Below, in pieces: positions 37,971 to 47,327 of a stretch of DNA of 51,851 nt. Made by a program: the position numbers and the translations under genes. The number at the start of each line of letters is the position of its first letter. Position 1 is the stretch's first letter. The DNA is from Bacillus renqingensis (lineage in GTDB: Bacteria > Bacillota > Bacilli > Bacillales > Cytobacillaceae): contig NZ_JADDIU010000024.1 in NCBI RefSeq assembly GCF_016464375.1, forward strand, positions 1-51,851, in the 5' to 3' direction. Under the pieces are notes generated by a model. It was not told the DNA's origin. It was given only the letters and a program-made list of their open reading frames with translations, and ran no database searches.

Positions 37971-39273
37971 ATTTAAGAGCCTTGTTTACCTTTTCAGTGG
38001 CCGCATCTAATAGGTCTTTCGGTTTTCCGTTGCCGTGAATAGAATTATCTACAGCATTAGACAGTTCATTCCACAATAATTCACCTTCAGGAATAACCGG
38101 TCTATTATGGGAGTTAGGCAATATTTTAATAAATTCTCTAAAGATAGGATGATCCATATAACCTAGTTTCTTATTGACAGAATCAATCACCGACAAAGTT
38201 TTGTACTTTCCGTTATAGATTTCTTGGCCTTCCTCACTACCAAAGAATTTAACAAATTCCCATGCTTCCTTCGGGTGCTTTGCACCTTTCGGAATCACCA
38301 CAGCCATGCCGCCAGACCAGGATGTGAAATCAGTTCCCGACGGTGTTGGTATAGGAGCTACACCATAATTTAAATCCGGTTTATATTTTAAATATCCGGA
38401 GATACTCCAGTTTCCACCAATATGCATGGCAAGCTGCCCTGTCAAGAAAGGATCCATCGCTCCTGAACCTTTCGAATCCGTAAATCCAGCAATATCTTCC
38501 ACATTATATTTCTTCGCATAATCTGTCATCCATTGCAGGGATTCGACGATTTTCGGATCGTTTGCCGTTACTTTATTCGTTTTTTGATCGTAGAAATTGC
38601 CGCCGAAAGACCATCCCCAAGAGTAAAGCCAGCCTTGGTTATACCATGGAATAAAGCCAATTCGTTTAAAGCGTTTCCCCTGTTTGACCGTTAATTTCTC
38701 TGCCATACTTTCTAACTCAGCGATAGTTTTTGGCGGCTTTTCCGGATCTAAGCCAGCCTCTTTAAAGGCATCTTTATTGTAAAATAGCAGTCTAGCATCC
38801 GTATCAACCGGCATTGCATATAATTTGCCTTTATACGAAGCTTCTTCCCATGCAAACGGATAATATTGATCCTTTTGAATACCATCCTTTTCGGCAAATT
38901 CAGTAAGATCTGTTAAGGAACCTTCTTCCGCCCACGATCCAACCTTAAAACGGTCAAACCAGGACACATCCGGAGGATTACCACCGGCAACTGCTGTAAG
39001 TAACTTTTCATTTTGAGATTCGTTAGCTGCTGTATAAACCGCCTTTACTTGAATGTCTTTATGTTTTTTATTAAATGCATCGACCACATCGTTAATAGCC
39101 TCTTCTCCTACCCCAGTATTTTCATGCCAGAAGGTAATTGTTGTAACACCATCCTTTTTTGTCGTATCGGTATCCCCCGAAACTCCTTTATTGGAACATG
39201 CACTTAGCAATAGGGATCCTACTAATGCCGAAGCCAACGCAAATCTTCCAAATATCCCTATTTTAATTGACAT
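37969..39273 (-). CDS. Carbohydrate-binding ABC lipoprotein
   Basis: Family 1 extracellular solute-binding protein, 434 residues. The lipobox LLSAC gives lipidated Cys26; ITFWHENTGVGEEAINDVVDAF is the usual first strand and helix, and YAMPVDTDARLLFYNKDAF the ligand-cleft segment. ATG at 39273 follows AAGGAGGAG; the open frame upstream to 39423 has no signal. It probably captures mannosyl oligosaccharides for the GH38 enzyme. No ATPase gene is present; a shared MsmX-like ATPase elsewhere would be needed. Confidence 0.92.
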   Translation of the reverse strand: MSIKIGIFGRFALASALVGSLLLSACSNKGVSGDTDTTKKDGVTTITFWHENTGVGEEAINDVVDAFNKKHKDIQVKAVYTAANESQNEKLLTAVAGGNPPDVSWFDRFKVGSWAEEGSLTDLTEFAEKDGIQKDQYYPFAWEEASYKGKLYAMPVDTDARLLFYNKDAFKEAGLDPEKPPKTIAELESMAEKLTVKQGKRFKRIGFIPWYNQGWLYSWGWSFGGNFYDQKTNKVTANDPKIVESLQWMTDYAKKYNVEDIAGFTDSKGSGAMDPFLTGQLAMHIGGNWSISGYLKYKPDLNYGVAPIPTPSGTDFTSWSGGMAVVIPKGAKHPKEAWEFVKFFGSEEGQEIYNGKYKTLSVIDSVNKKLGYMDHPIFREFIKILPNSHNRPVIPEGELLWNELSNAVDNSIHGNGKPKDLLDAATEKVNKALK

Positions 39274-39357
39274 CACTTCTCCTCCTTTTTTGTTTAGTAT
39301 GTGATTAAAAAAACGACTATCCCCTTTAATATATAAGAATAGGCACATATCAACATT

Positions 39358-39424
39358 ACAATATGTCGATATTAAACAAATTGGTATAACATTATGGTAA
39401 TTTACAATAATATGACATGTCAAT
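39358..39424. promoter_or_regulatory. Palindromic operator candidates upstream of the alpha-mannoside operon
   Basis: TGACATGTCA (perfect 10-bp palindrome) lies within AATATGACATGTCAATATT near 39410-39420, and AATATGTCGATATT near 39368-39381 is a related dyad. They lie between the regulator gene and the binding-protein gene; a TGACAT half-site also occurs before the regulator (about 40672). Confidence 0.45.
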
Positions 39425-39462
39425 ATTTTTATTTAAAAATTCAAAAAAATCGATCGACAAAA

Positions 39463-39503
39463 AAATACAGGAAATACCTAAATCACAAAAGTAGGTTTCC
39501 TGT
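39463..39503 (-). terminator. Terminator of the GntR/LacI-type regulator
   Basis: On the minus strand ACAGGAAACCTA pairs with TAGGTATTTCCTGT (two-base bulge), followed by ATTTTTTTG. Confidence 0.65.
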
Positions 39504-39514
39504 ACTCATATTGA

Positions 39515-40651
39515 TTATTTAGTTGAACACCCTTTAATAAGAGTATAATCAATTGTGTATTTAGCCGTGGATTTACTACCTGCTAACTGTTCATGTAAAA
39601 GTTCCACAGCTTTAAAGCCCATCATCCGTTGATCCTGTTGAATATGCGTAAACAGTGGTGGATGGATATAGGCTTGTGGAGAATCAAAACAAATAATCGA
39701 TATATCTTCCGGAATCCTTTTTCCAACCTTACTCAGTACTTTATTGAGAAGAACCGCTATTTCAAATTCACTGCAAATAATCGCAGAAATTGCAGGATTG
39801 CTTTCAATGAAATGCTGGATATTCTCTAAATCCATCTGTTCATATTCCTGCTGCTTATTTGAAAAAATTCCTTTATGCATTGTGCTGTGGATATTTGTCA
39901 AAATATAATCAGAATTTAAGGGGATTCCCATTTCAGAAAATGCCAATTGAAATCCATAAAATCGTTCTTCCAAAGACGAAGTGCCTTCGTGTGATGGAGA
40001 GATGAAGGCGATATGTTCGTGACCTTCTTCTAACAGATACTTTGTTATTTCCGTTGCTGCCTTCTTATTATCAATCGAGACTGAACTCGCAGAAATCCCT
40101 TTTAAATACCGATCGACCAATACGATAGGGTATTCATCAAGAACTAACCGTAGAAGTTCATTATTATAGTGAACACCGTGAACGGGAATAATCATAATAC
40201 CCTTTACCCCTATATTCAAAAGAGCGTTGATTACCTGTTTCTCTTTTGCTTTATCCCCATATGAGCGTTTTAACACCATACTAAAGTGATATTCAGCGCA
40301 TTTTTCCTCAATTGCCTTTACTAAATGAAGCCCGTACGTATCAGAAAATTCCGGTATAATTAGGCCAACCAATGTTTCACTATTTTCTTCAGTATTATCA
40401 TCATCTGTTTTTTCTAATTGGGTATCGTGAAGTTGGGATGTTATTGCGGTCACAAATGAACCTTTGCCTTGAAACCGTTCAATAATATGCTGTTGTGAAA
40501 GTAAATCCAGTGCTTTTTTTGAAGTAATTCGACTGACATTAAATTGGTCAGCCAATTCACTTTCGGTTGGAATTTTATCTCCACTTTGTAATCGTCCATT
40601 TTTAATTTCATCTAATATATAATTATAAATTTTTTCGTATAATCTGCTCAT
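39515..40651 (-). CDS. AraR-type regulator (GntR DNA-binding plus LacI sensor domain)
   Basis: Repressor of 378 residues with a GntR winged helix (about 1-70: GDKIPTESELADQFNVSRIT, GKGSFV) joined to a periplasmic-binding-protein-like sugar sensor (about 95-378: LVGLIIPEFSDTYG, DRYLKGISASSVSIDN, IAFISPSHEG). This is the AraR architecture. The ATG at 40651 follows AAGGAA; a TTG at 40669 is open. It is upstream of and codirectional with the ABC/GH38 genes, with its own terminator, and probably controls them in response to mannosides. Confidence 0.88.
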   Translation of the reverse strand: MSRLYEKIYNYILDEIKNGRLQSGDKIPTESELADQFNVSRITSKKALDLLSQQHIIERFQGKGSFVTAITSQLHDTQLEKTDDDNTEENSETLVGLIIPEFSDTYGLHLVKAIEEKCAEYHFSMVLKRSYGDKAKEKQVINALLNIGVKGIMIIPVHGVHYNNELLRLVLDEYPIVLVDRYLKGISASSVSIDNKKAATEITKYLLEEGHEHIAFISPSHEGTSSLEERFYGFQLAFSEMGIPLNSDYILTNIHSTMHKGIFSNKQQEYEQMDLENIQHFIESNPAISAIICSEFEIAVLLNKVLSKVGKRIPEDISIICFDSPQAYIHPPLFTHIQQDQRMMGFKAVELLHEQLAGSKSTAKYTIDYTLIKGCSTK

Positions 40652-40878
40652 CTTATCATTCCTTGCCAAATGTCATGTTGATTATAACATTTATAACAAG
40701 TTCCAACAACTAAATCCTTTTTATGTATCGTAATCTCGTCTTGAATATACAATCCAATAATAGATACATAAACATTATTATTTTTTGTGATAAGATTAAT
40801 TCTATAGGTAGTCATATCTGTAAGATAATTGTCTATCGGCGGATCGTATTTCCATATTAATTTTATGATTTTTGGTGA

Positions 40879-41037
40879 TTTCTAGGACTGATTCAACAAT
40901 TGAAACCTATGGCTAATAGTATTTATGTAGCGGATTTAAAGCTAGAAGTCGTTGATATGGATCGAATATTTGTTGAAAAGCTATTCATTACTCTTGTAAA
41001 GCCAAAGAATACGGATAATGAAGGCAGTAAATATTAA
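40879..41037 (+). pseudogene. Possible coding remnant before the calcium pump gene
   Basis: A 52-codon frame without a start or ribosome site but with protein-like content: LIQQLKPMANSIYVADLKL, then EVVDMDRIFVEKLFITLVKP. It ends 42 bases before the pump gene. I do not recognise it; it may be the end of a lost gene. An ATG at 40909 inside would give 42 residues. Confidence 0.25.
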
Positions 41038-41079
41038 CTAGTAAATATTTATAAAAATGGATATGCGAGGAGATTAAAA

Positions 41080-43725
41080 ATGGAATTTCACCAAATGAAA
41101 ATAGAAGATGTTCTAGAAACAGTTGAATCAACCAAACAAGGTTTATCGGAGGACGAGGTACGATCTCGTCTGAAGCGGGACGGCTATAATGAAATTGAGG
41201 ATAAAGAAAAAGTACCAACTTGGAAGCTATTTTTAGAAACATTTAAAGATCCTATGGTAATCGTGCTTTTGGCTGCTGCAGGCATACAAATAATACTTGG
41301 AGAATGGGTAGAGTCACTCATCATTTTCTTTGTTTTAATTATCAATGCGGTAATTAGTGTTGTGCAAACACGCAAAGCAGAAAGTTCCTTAGCAGCTTTA
41401 CGGGATATGTCTGCTCCAGAAGCGAAGGTCATGCGAGATGGATTGAAGCAGACAATTGCTGCCAAAGAGCTCGTTCAAGGCGATATTGTGTATTTAGAGG
41501 CCGGTGATTATGTGCCGGCTGATGGTCGGTTATTTGATAGTGGCTCTCTTAAAGTCAATGAAGGAATGCTTACGGGGGAGTCAGAAGCAGTAGAAAAGTC
41601 AACCGAAGCAATCGAAGAAAAGGTTACTATCGGTGATCGTCGGAATATGGTCTATTCTAGCTCGTTAGTTGTTTATGGGCGCGGTACTTTTGTTGTCACT
41701 GGTACAGGTGCAAAAACAGAAGTCGGTAAGATAGCTGATATGTTATCTACTGCGGAACAGAAGGAAACACCATTACAGTTAAAACTGAATAGTTTTAGTA
41801 AAAAGCTAGGAATTGGAATTTTAATCTTATGTATTGCTATTTTTGCTATCCAGGCAGCTCGTATTTGGCTTGGTGATAGTGAAGCAGATACAACGACGGC
41901 ATTATTAAATGCCCTTATGTTCTCTGTTGCCATTGCGGTTGCTGCAATACCTGAGGCACTTCAATCGATTGTTACGATTGTATTGGCAGTTGGAACGAAT
42001 AAAATGGCAAAGCAAAACGCCATTATCCGTAAATTACCTGCTGTAGAAACATTAGGGTCGACAAGTATTATTTGTACAGACAAAACAGGAACATTAACGC
42101 AAAATAAAATGACAGTGACAGATCACTTTTTACCATTTAATAAAAATGAGCGGCTACCTGAAAATCTAAATGATTGGAATAAAGCAGAGCGTTTACTCGT
42201 CTCTATTGCTGCATTATGTAATGATTCTTATATTAATGAAGACAAGCAAGAAATTGGGGATCCAACTGAGGTTGCTTTAATTAATTTTGCAAATAAGCAT
42301 GGACAAGATTATGAAGCATTACGACAAAAATTCCCACGAGAAGCGGAGCTACCGTTTGACTCTGATCGCAAGCTCATGTCGACTGTACATACGATAGATG
42401 GAACAAGAATGCTTTTGGCAAAGGGCGGTCCAGATGTAATGTTTCACCGTTCCAGCCATGTCCTCATAGATGGAGAAGAACAGCCATTGACTGATGACCT
42501 GTTTGCTCGCTTTGAGGGAGCAAATGAAGAGTTTTCAAACCAGGCACTACGAGTATTAGCATATGGCTATAAACGTTTGCCAGAGGAGAAAACAGATTTA
42601 TCTCATGACGATGAATATGATTTTGTATTAGTTGGTTTAACAGCGATGATGGATCCACCAAGAGAGGCAGTTTATGGATCCATTGAAGAGTCAAAATCGG
42701 CAGGAATTCGTACGATTATGATTACTGGTGACCACAAAACTACCGCTCAAGCAATTGGTCGTGATATTGGTTTGATGGGGGAAAATGATATTGCAATTAC
42801 TGGAAAAGAACTAGATACTATGTCAGATAAAGAGCTGGATGGAAAACTTGACCAAATTTCAGTCTATGCTCGTGTCTCTCCGGAAAATAAAATTCGCATT
42901 GTTCGCGCTTGGCAACGAAAAGGTGCCGTTACAGCTATGACTGGGGACGGGGTTAACGATGCCCCAGCATTGAAACAGGCGGATATTGGGATTGCCATGG
43001 GAAGTGGTACGGATGTCTCTAAAGATGCTTCGGCCATGATTCTAACCGATGATAATTTCGTATCTATTGTAAATGCTGTACAGATTGGCAGAACGGTATA
43101 TGACAATATAAAAAAAGCGATCGGCTATTTATTCGCCGGGAATTTAGGAGCGATTATCGCTATTTTGTACGCTGTGATATTTAATTTACCAAATCCTTTT
43201 ACTGCGTTACAGCTGCTTTATATTAATTTAGTGAATGATTCCTTACCAGCCATTGCACTCGGAATGGAAAAACCTGAACCGAATGTGATGAAACGTAAGC
43301 CGCGCCCAACTGATGAAGGAATATTTGCTGGTGGTACCCTGCAAACGGTCTTAACACGTAGCATTTTAATTGCCGCAGCTGTCGTCACTTCTTTCTATAT
43401 TGGCTTATCTCATTCTAATGAAATGGGTGTAGCAATGGCATTTACAACTCTAATTATTTCAAGGACTGTCCAAACATTTGCTGCCAGATCCAGCACATCA
43501 ACATCTATAAAAATTGGCTTTTTCAGCAATAAATACGTGATTGGCGCCGTTTTACTCGGATTTGTGCTATATGGTATAACCGTTTTACCGTTTGCTCGAA
43601 GTGTCTTTAATATCCCTCCAGCATTCGGACTGAGAGAATGGGCGATTGCGACAGGATTGGCAATTGTTGCAGTGATGTTAATGGAACTAGTGAAAAAGAT
43701 ATTTCACCGTGCACCTACAAATTAA
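41080..43725 (+). CDS. P-type calcium-transporting ATPase (LMCA1/YloB type)
   Basis: Membrane pump of 881 residues exporting Ca2+ at the cost of ATP. Cation-ATPase N domain (1-65), actuator TGES (LTGESEAVEKS), phosphorylated Asp334 in CTDKTGTLTQNKM, nucleotide-binding KGGPDVM, and the hinge MTGDGVNDAPALKQADIGIAMG are all present. Helix 4 reads AAIPEALQSIVTI and helix 6 NLVNDSLPAIALGMEKPEP, agreeing with Listeria LMCA1, which carries one calcium per cycle, rather than the two-site SERCA pattern. ATG follows GAGGAG. It is monocistronic; a long hairpin follows. Confidence 0.92.
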   Translation: MEFHQMKIEDVLETVESTKQGLSEDEVRSRLKRDGYNEIEDKEKVPTWKLFLETFKDPMVIVLLAAAGIQIILGEWVESLIIFFVLIINAVISVVQTRKAESSLAALRDMSAPEAKVMRDGLKQTIAAKELVQGDIVYLEAGDYVPADGRLFDSGSLKVNEGMLTGESEAVEKSTEAIEEKVTIGDRRNMVYSSSLVVYGRGTFVVTGTGAKTEVGKIADMLSTAEQKETPLQLKLNSFSKKLGIGILILCIAIFAIQAARIWLGDSEADTTTALLNALMFSVAIAVAAIPEALQSIVTIVLAVGTNKMAKQNAIIRKLPAVETLGSTSIICTDKTGTLTQNKMTVTDHFLPFNKNERLPENLNDWNKAERLLVSIAALCNDSYINEDKQEIGDPTEVALINFANKHGQDYEALRQKFPREAELPFDSDRKLMSTVHTIDGTRMLLAKGGPDVMFHRSSHVLIDGEEQPLTDDLFARFEGANEEFSNQALRVLAYGYKRLPEEKTDLSHDDEYDFVLVGLTAMMDPPREAVYGSIEESKSAGIRTIMITGDHKTTAQAIGRDIGLMGENDIAITGKELDTMSDKELDGKLDQISVYARVSPENKIRIVRAWQRKGAVTAMTGDGVNDAPALKQADIGIAMGSGTDVSKDASAMILTDDNFVSIVNAVQIGRTVYDNIKKAIGYLFAGNLGAIIAILYAVIFNLPNPFTALQLLYINLVNDSLPAIALGMEKPEPNVMKRKPRPTDEGIFAGGTLQTVLTRSILIAAAVVTSFYIGLSHSNEMGVAMAFTTLIISRTVQTFAARSSTSTSIKIGFFSNKYVIGAVLLGFVLYGITVLPFARSVFNIPPAFGLREWAIATGLAIVAVMLMELVKKIFHRAPTN

Positions 43726-43770
43726 TTGATTATCACAAAAGCGCAAACCATTGGGTAACGCCGTATTAAC

Positions 43771-43831
43771 AACATTGATATTTGAAATGACGGACACTTA
43801 TGATAGTGTGCGTCTGTCAAATATCAATGTT
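43771..43831 (+). terminator. Very long hairpin after the calcium pump
   Basis: AACATTGATATTTGA (43771-43785) pairs perfectly with 43817-43831, and inside GAC-GGACAC pairs with GTGTG-GTC, giving an almost continuous stem of over 25 bp. The T-run is weak (TTTAGTTCTATT). Confidence 0.55.
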
Positions 43832-43922
43832 TAGTTCTATTGTGAAAGATTCAGCTTAATCCAAAAAATTATTTGAAAATTGAAGGAACAATTTATAGGT
43901 TTGTAGAATATATCTCACTATG

Positions 43923-43944
43923 TATGTATACAAATGTGTACATA
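43923..43944. promoter_or_regulatory. Inverted repeat before the zinc-finger gene
   Basis: TATGTATACA and TGTGTACATA match as an inverted repeat at 9 of 10 positions with a two-base centre, 20 bases before the start codon; a candidate operator overlapping a TATAAAAT box. Confidence 0.35.
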
Positions 43945-43964
43945 TAAAATAGGGGGTGTAAATA

Positions 43965-44375
43965 ATGGAACAAGATTTTCGCAAAAAAACATTTCGAGGT
44001 GCAAAAATTGAAGATGTTATCTTGGAATTAGAGAAACTTAGTACGTTATGTGAAGAGAAATCTAAAAGTAGTGACCAATTAGAAAGACAACGTTTCTATG
44101 AAGGAATGGCTATTGCTTATACAACTATTGCGGTGAAATTAAAAGGAGACTTCGATTATATTGAGCCAAAAGTAATTGATGAACTTTACAATGCTTTAGA
44201 GAAAACTTCAAATCCAAATAGTATAAGCAATACTGAACATGTTACAACTTGTTCTTTTTGTCGGAGAAGTAAAGAAGAAGTCGGGGAATTAGCTATGGGG
44301 CCAGGAGTTTCCATATGCATTGAATGCTTAGAGTTTGGTACAGAAGTTATTAAATCACATTCCACAGAAGTATAA
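43965..44375 (+). CDS. Orphan ClpX-type C4 zinc-finger protein
   Basis: A 136-residue protein. The N-terminal 75 residues are helical and polar (IEDVILELEKLSTLCEEKSK) and not recognised. The C-terminus carries the ClpX zinc-binding domain, CSFCRRSKEEVGELAMGPG then VSICIEC, with Cys96, Cys99, Cys118 and Cys121 placed as in ClpX. There the domain dimerises and binds adaptors and substrates, but here no AAA+ part follows. It may recruit partners to, or compete with, ClpXP; this is speculation. ATG follows GGGGGTG. Confidence 0.72.
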   Translation: MEQDFRKKTFRGAKIEDVILELEKLSTLCEEKSKSSDQLERQRFYEGMAIAYTTIAVKLKGDFDYIEPKVIDELYNALEKTSNPNSISNTEHVTTCSFCRRSKEEVGELAMGPGVSICIECLEFGTEVIKSHSTEV

Positions 44376-44526
44376 ATTCTTTAACAAGCAGGTTGTTACT
44401 TTAACAAAATGGGGAAACCATTTAAATTAGGTTTCCCTTATTCCTATCTAGTATCAACATTAACATTTAAACAGCCCATAATAAAAAAAGAAACGATCAT
44501 ACATCCTTTCATTTGTTAGCGGCACT

Positions 44527-44696
44527 TTCCTTAGAATTACAAGAATATGGGTAAATCGGGACCATTGCCGTCATACAATTGATTTGGAAATTTGGATTAA
44601 TTTTATAACCCTTTTTACAACTAGTGCACTAGCGACTAATTGGTAGTAGGCAACTTGAACTTGGTATAAGGCTTCTTCCGGGCGTTCAAATTCAGA
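44527..44696 (-). pseudogene. GH1 6-phospho-beta-glucosidase fragment
   Basis: About 170 bases match positions 24493-24657 inside the intact GH1 gene base for base over most of their length, on the same strand, for example GATTTGGAAAT(T/C)(C/T)GGATTAATTTTAT and CTTCTTCCGGGCGTTCAAAT. It carries frame-breaking differences, including an extra GAACTTG, and no start or stop context. No other GH1 sequence is present around it. Confidence 0.8.
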
Positions 44697-44752
44697 GGTT
44701 AATGCCATGTTTAATTAAACCGCAAAAAGATACAACTTTCTGCGGTTTTTGT

Positions 44753-45936
44753 TCATTTCATTTTATAGGGTGAAAATTTCAGCAAATGATCAATCCAATC
44801 GATATCACGAACCAAGGTGGCAAAGTATTCTTTCTTTATATGCTTTTCAGCTGCCTCAAACGAAGGAAAGGCCGTTTCAAGGGGCGTTTGGTTCACTTTG
44901 ATTTTCCAGTCTCCCTTTTCCTTCTGATAAACAAATATAGATTCATCATTTTTTCCTTTATAAAACGAGCCATTCGGGGAACCTTTGAGATTGTATTGAT
45001 TGTTAAATGCATCGCGCTTCAACGGTTCGCAGTAGAACGTTCGCTCGACAAATTGCTTGAATGCCTTCTCCGTTAAATTACAGCCCGATGCTTTCTGATG
45101 ACCGCCTCCATCGTACCTTGCCGCAATTTCGGATACATCCACGTCATCGTGAATCGTCCTAAGGCTGATCCGTTTACCACCGACCATGACCATGGCAATA
45201 TAGTCGAGATGCGTGAATTCCTTCGATAATTCATTTCCCAGCTCTGAATGATAGTTTTCCGCATGGACAACTCCTGCTAAATGATCGCCAATGGACAGTT
45301 GATAAACTTCTCGTTTCTTTCGGTTTATGTATCGCGTTACCCTGCTTTCTTCCACATGAAGCAGCTTGCTTTCTATTTCATCAAATCGGAAAGGCCCATC
45401 CCCCTCAAGCTTGGAAATGATCTTTTCTTCAAATTCCTCGATACTGATCATGAAAAACAAATCATTAAGCTGCTTCGCCATGAAATTCTGATGGGCATCC
45501 CATTCCCATGTATCATATTGTCTAACCAATTCGACAAATTCATCAGCACTCTTTGTTTTAACGAGCAGCCCTTGTTCTGCTAAATAATCATACAAAAGTG
45601 AAGTAGCAGATGTGAGCTTGCCATCTTCTTGCTCCACCGTTACAGCTGCCCAAGAATGCTCATTCAAATGTAATGCTGATTTGTGATGATCAATTAATAG
45701 CGCCTTTCCCCCGCCTGCCACATATTCATTTATTTTCTTTTCATTCTCCTCATTCACGGACAAGTCGGTTATGATCACGGTCTCGGCCCCTGTAGCATTG
45801 TCAAGAAAATTCGCCACCGAGTGGTTTAGTCTTGTAATTGAATTATAGCTGACAGTCACTTATTACCAAAAGCGAGCTTTGCAATAATGCCGCAGCCCAC
45901 TCCATCTAAATCATTATGCGAAAAAAGATGGTACAT
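44753..45936 (-). pseudogene. nrnB: DHH-family oligoribonuclease NrnB with a frameshift
   Basis: The gene reads in two frames. From an ATG at 45936 behind GGAGGGG, the first 26 codons give MYHLFSHNDLDGVGCGIIAK, the DHH motif I that binds manganese, and stop at 45856-45858. The rest (44753-45859) continues one base over as VTVSYNSITRLNHSV and holds LLIDHHKSALHL (the DHH motif) and the DHHA1 motif GGGHQKASG. One base added in AATAAG near 45861 joins them into about 394 residues, the size of B. subtilis NrnB (YngD), which degrades short RNA and cyclic dinucleotide products. As written, no complete enzyme is made. It may be a true mutation or an assembly error at a short A-rich run. Confidence 0.8.
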
Positions 45937-46115
45937 CCAACCCCTCCAAAAAACAGATAGTTATTAGCATCCCCTCTATATAAAAATTTATTCCCCATAT
46001 ACTTTGAGAAGGCGTTCGATGTTAACGAGAAAATGAGCCTATGTGAGAAAGGTCTTTCAACAACTTTTTGAACAGTGTAAGATATAGTTATATTTAGCAG
46101 ATTGGCGGGGGAAGT

Positions 46116-47327
46116 GTGGAATCATTACGCAGGCTGACGTTTCTTCGAATTATCATGTTTTATCTGATTTGCTTTGTGTATTATGTTATGTTTGTTGATG
46201 GGAATAGCCATTTTCAAAGATATTATGTGCTTATGGCAGTTGCTTTATTTACTTTCGATCAAATTCTTCTTTGCTCGAAAAGACAGGAACGGTGGATTCA
46301 TGTAGTGCTGACGACGGACTCGCTTGTGACCGCCGGTTTGGGGCTTGTTTTTCCGGGAACGACCGGACTGTATTTGACGATATTTGGCATTATCGGGGTT
46401 ACCTTGTTTTTGGCGACCACGGACAAACGGATTATACTACGATATATTTTCCTTTTTCTCATATTGTGGGCTATTATTATTTTCTATACCTATCAAGCTA
46501 CTGGAAAATGGCAATTGGCAGAGAACGTGTTAAATATCGGATTTGTTCTTTTTGGGAGTTTTGTAGGAAGCTTAATTCGCAAATTAATGGATGCCCGTAT
46601 GACGGTGGATGCCCAATATGAGCAGTTGAACAGCTCTCATGCCGCCTTAAAAGAGGCGCATGATCAATTGCGACTCTACTCCAAGCAAGTGGAGGAATTA
46701 ACCATGATCCGCGAACGAAATCACATTGCCCGTGAAATTCATGATACGGTCGGACATAAAATCACGGCTCTGCTTGTCCAGATTCAGCTTGCAAAAGAAA
46801 TGATACAGCTCGATCTAGAAAAAACAAAGGCTGTCTTGCATCAATGTGAAGAACTAACACGGGAAACACTTGAGGAAATCCGCCTTTCCGTCCGAACACT
46901 CCACGAAGACGTAGTGGAGCAGTCCATGCTCCAGATCTTACGGAAGCTGTTTCATGACTATTCCAAATTCACCAATCTGGATATAGTCTTTGAAATCGAA
47001 GGTGACCCTGCAGCCATCCCTACCACTTTGCAGCCTACGATTATCCGGATGATTCAAGAGTCATTGACCAATGCCAAACGCCATGGCCAGGCAAATCAGT
47101 GTACCGTTTTACTATCATGCCAGCCGGAAATGCTCATGGTACGAATTAAGGATGATGGAATCGGGACTGCCAAGGTAGTTCCTGGTTTCGGTTTGGCCAA
47201 TATGTGCGAACGGATTTCGGATCATGGCGGTTCTTTGCAGTTTATCGGCCAATCCAATCAGGGATTTGAAGTGATCGCCAATTTCCCTTTGAAAAAACTA
47301 AAATGGACGGCAGGTGGAATCCAATGA
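46116..47327 (+). CDS. lnrJ: NarL-partner sensor histidine kinase LnrJ
   Basis: Membrane kinase of 403 residues. Six hydrophobic helices (about 10-155) form an intramembrane sensor, then a coiled region, HisKA_3 dimerisation with His209 in REIHDTVGHKITALLVQ, and an HATPase with QESLTNAKRHGQA and DDGIG. The GTG start follows GGGGGAAG. Gene order kinase, regulator, ATPase, two permeases equals B. subtilis lnrJKLMN (yfiJKLMN), where LnrJ senses linearmycins and other polyenes in the membrane. Confidence 0.87.
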   Translation: MESLRRLTFLRIIMFYLICFVYYVMFVDGNSHFQRYYVLMAVALFTFDQILLCSKRQERWIHVVLTTDSLVTAGLGLVFPGTTGLYLTIFGIIGVTLFLATTDKRIILRYIFLFLILWAIIIFYTYQATGKWQLAENVLNIGFVLFGSFVGSLIRKLMDARMTVDAQYEQLNSSHAALKEAHDQLRLYSKQVEELTMIRERNHIAREIHDTVGHKITALLVQIQLAKEMIQLDLEKTKAVLHQCEELTRETLEEIRLSVRTLHEDVVEQSMLQILRKLFHDYSKFTNLDIVFEIEGDPAAIPTTLQPTIIRMIQESLTNAKRHGQANQCTVLLSCQPEMLMVRIKDDGIGTAKVVPGFGLANMCERISDHGGSLQFIGQSNQGFEVIANFPLKKLKWTAGGIQ

